From DASYAN01 sp036501345 (lineage in GTDB: Bacteria > Chloroflexota > Ktedonobacteria > Ktedonobacterales > Ktedonobacteraceae): DNA of 6,129 bases. The position numbers were made by a program, and so were the translations under genes. Shown here one piece after another: positions 4,926 to 6,129 of the stretch. The DNA is taken from assembly GCA_036501345.1 (NCBI GenBank), contig DASYAN010000390.1:1-6129 (forward strand), written 5' to 3'. Below the pieces are notes generated by a model that ran no database searches, was not told the DNA's origin, and saw nothing but the letters and a program-made list of their open reading frames with translations. The number at the start of each line of letters is the position of its first letter. Position 1 is the stretch's first letter.

Positions 4926-6129
4926 TTACTCTACTGTCACCGATTTTGCCAGATTCCTCGGCTGGTCCACATCACAGCCGCGAGCTACTGCCACATGATA
5001 GGCAAACAGTTGCAGCGGAATGATTGCCAGCAAAGGACTCAACTCCTCCAGTGTCTCTGGAACGTAGAGAACATGGTCGGCGTGCTGGCGAATTTTCTCG
5101 TCTCCCTCGGTCGCGACGACAATCACATGAGCATCGCGTGCACGCACCTCCTGGATATTACTGACGACCTTCTCGTAGACATGTGAAGCTGTAGCAATGC
5201 CGATCAGCGGTGTATATGAATCCAGCAATGCGATCGAGCCGTGCTTGAGCTCACCTGCCGGGAAGCCCTCCGCGTGAATGTAGGAAATCTCTTTGAGCTT
5301 GAGTGCTCCCTCCAGAGCAGTGGGATAGCCAACGCCGCGCCCGATGAACAGCATGCTGTGTAGCTGCGACATACTTTTCGCCAGTGGCTCAATTACATCA
5401 TCAGGACTTACCGCCTGAGCGAGAATCCCCTGGATCTGCTCGGGCAATTGTTCCAGTGCCTGCAGGTAGATGCGCATATGTTCCTCATGAATGCGCCCGC
5501 GCAGCTCTCCGAGGTACAGGCCCAGCATATAGAGTACGGCGACCGAACTGACAAAGGTCTTAGTAGCAACAACGCCAATCTCAGGACCAGCCTGCAGGTA
5601 GAGTACTGCATCCGAAAGGCGTGTGATCGCGCTAGCCACGACATTGGTAACAGAGATGACAGACGCACCTCGTTCACGTGCCTGACGAATGCCAACTAGC
5701 GTATCTGCCGTCTCACCGGATTGCGTAACGGCGATGCAAAGTGTCTCGGGCCCTACAATGGGATCACAATAGCGGAATTCAGCGGCGGTAATGGCCTCTA
5801 CTGGAATGCGTGCCCAGCGCTCAATGGTATATTTAGCGAGCAAGCTAGCGTGGTACGAAGTGCCACAGGCAACAATGATGATGCGTTGGATATTATCCAG
5901 CAAACCAGCTTGTTCCATGCGTTCCATTTCGGGCAAGTACAATTTTTCGTTACGCACACGGCCCAGGAGCGCACGATGCAAAGCCTCTGGCTGCTCATTG
6001 ATCTCTTTAAGCACAAAATGGGGATAGCCATTCTTCTCGGCTGCTTCAGCGTTCCAATCAATCATCAGTGGTTCGCGTTGAATGCTTGTCCCGTCCAGGC
6101 TGATAATGCTGACCTTTTCCGGTCGCAAG
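4926..6129 (-). CDS. glmS: Glutamine-fructose-6-phosphate aminotransferase, C-terminal part
   Basis: GlmS makes glucosamine-6-phosphate from fructose-6-phosphate and glutamine, the first step toward UDP-GlcNAc and peptidoglycan, in the cytoplasm. About 400 C-terminal residues are visible, from the linker onward; the N-terminal glutaminase domain (roughly 200 residues) lies beyond the window, so no start is visible. The TTG at 6126-6128 is an internal Leu codon. SIS domain 1 (fragment residues about 82-210) contains CGTSYHA (88-94) and TQSGETADT (135-143). SIS domain 2 (about 255-385) contains GRGVGYPTALEGALKLKE (263-280) and GELKHG (292-297). The C-tail ends DQPRNLAKSVTVE. Residues equivalent to E. 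coli Glu488, His504 and Lys603 are present at 280, 296 and 395, so the isomerase half looks active. KHGSIALL replaces the more usual KHGPIAL, a minor change. It is convergent with lysR and probably unrelated to it. Confidence 0.96.
   Translation of the reverse strand, partial: LRPEKVSIISLDGTSIQREPLMIDWNAEAAEKNGYPHFVLKEINEQPEALHRALLGRVRNEKLYLPEMERMEQAGLLDNIQRIIIVACGTSYHASLLAKYTIERWARIPVEAITAAEFRYCDPIVGPETLCIAVTQSGETADTLVGIRQARERGASVISVTNVVASAITRLSDAVLYLQAGPEIGVVATKTFVSSVAVLYMLGLYLGELRGRIHEEHMRIYLQALEQLPEQIQGILAQAVSPDDVIEPLAKSMSQLHSMLFIGRGVGYPTALEGALKLKEISYIHAEGFPAGELKHGSIALLDSYTPLIGIATASHVYEKVVSNIQEVRARDAHVIVVATEGDEKIRQHADHVLYVPETLEELSPLLAIIPLQLFAYHVAVARGCDVDQPRNLAKSVTVE

Noticed and set aside
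4836..5186. 116-codon + frame over the glmS 3' end
   Set aside because: It is antisense to conserved GlmS motifs and starts inside the interspersed repeat; a shadow frame.

Overview
The window reads as a gene-sparse piece of bacterial chromosome. The best guess for the organism is a soil-type Chloroflexota of the Ktedonobacteria kind. That guess is an inference from three things: an F420-type luciferase-like oxidoreductase, a tiny membrane protein with a GxDSRExxDSPEWERR stretch, and degenerate GC-rich interspersed repeats in the spacers. No 16S or other marker gene is present to prove it.

Layout. 1-456 is spacer ending in a near-consensus promoter (384-412) that drives an orphan, AT-rich, two-helix membrane protein (457-876, +). 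877-2052 carries no convincing gene. It holds a three-arm set of mutually exclusive stem-loops (940-1010), two tandem copies of an interspersed repeat (1374-1600), a good-looking promoter with no clear gene behind it (1669-1697), and a 9-bp tandem repeat with an inverted copy (1941-1976). 2053-2907 (-) is an LLM-class, probably F420-dependent oxidoreductase. 2908-3468 is spacer with a strong + strand intrinsic terminator (3355-3388) that serves no visible gene, so a small RNA may be made there. 3469-3666 (-) is a 65-residue single-helix membrane protein, divergent from a complete LysR-type regulator (3814-4719, +). Their predicted promoters overlap each other. After a stem-loop at the regulator's stop codon and another copy of the interspersed repeat comes the 3' two thirds of glmS (4926-6129, -), cut by the window edge.

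How the genes fit together. glmS is a housekeeping enzyme (glucosamine-6-phosphate for peptidoglycan and other amino sugars) and is convergent with the LysR gene, so the two are probably unrelated in function. The one arrangement that suggests a functional link is the lysR/small-membrane-protein divergent pair. The LLM oxidoreductase lies further down the same minus strand as the small protein, but more than 500 bases and a strong hairpin separate them, so they are probably not one operon. No CRISPR array, tRNA, rRNA or intact insertion sequence is visible.
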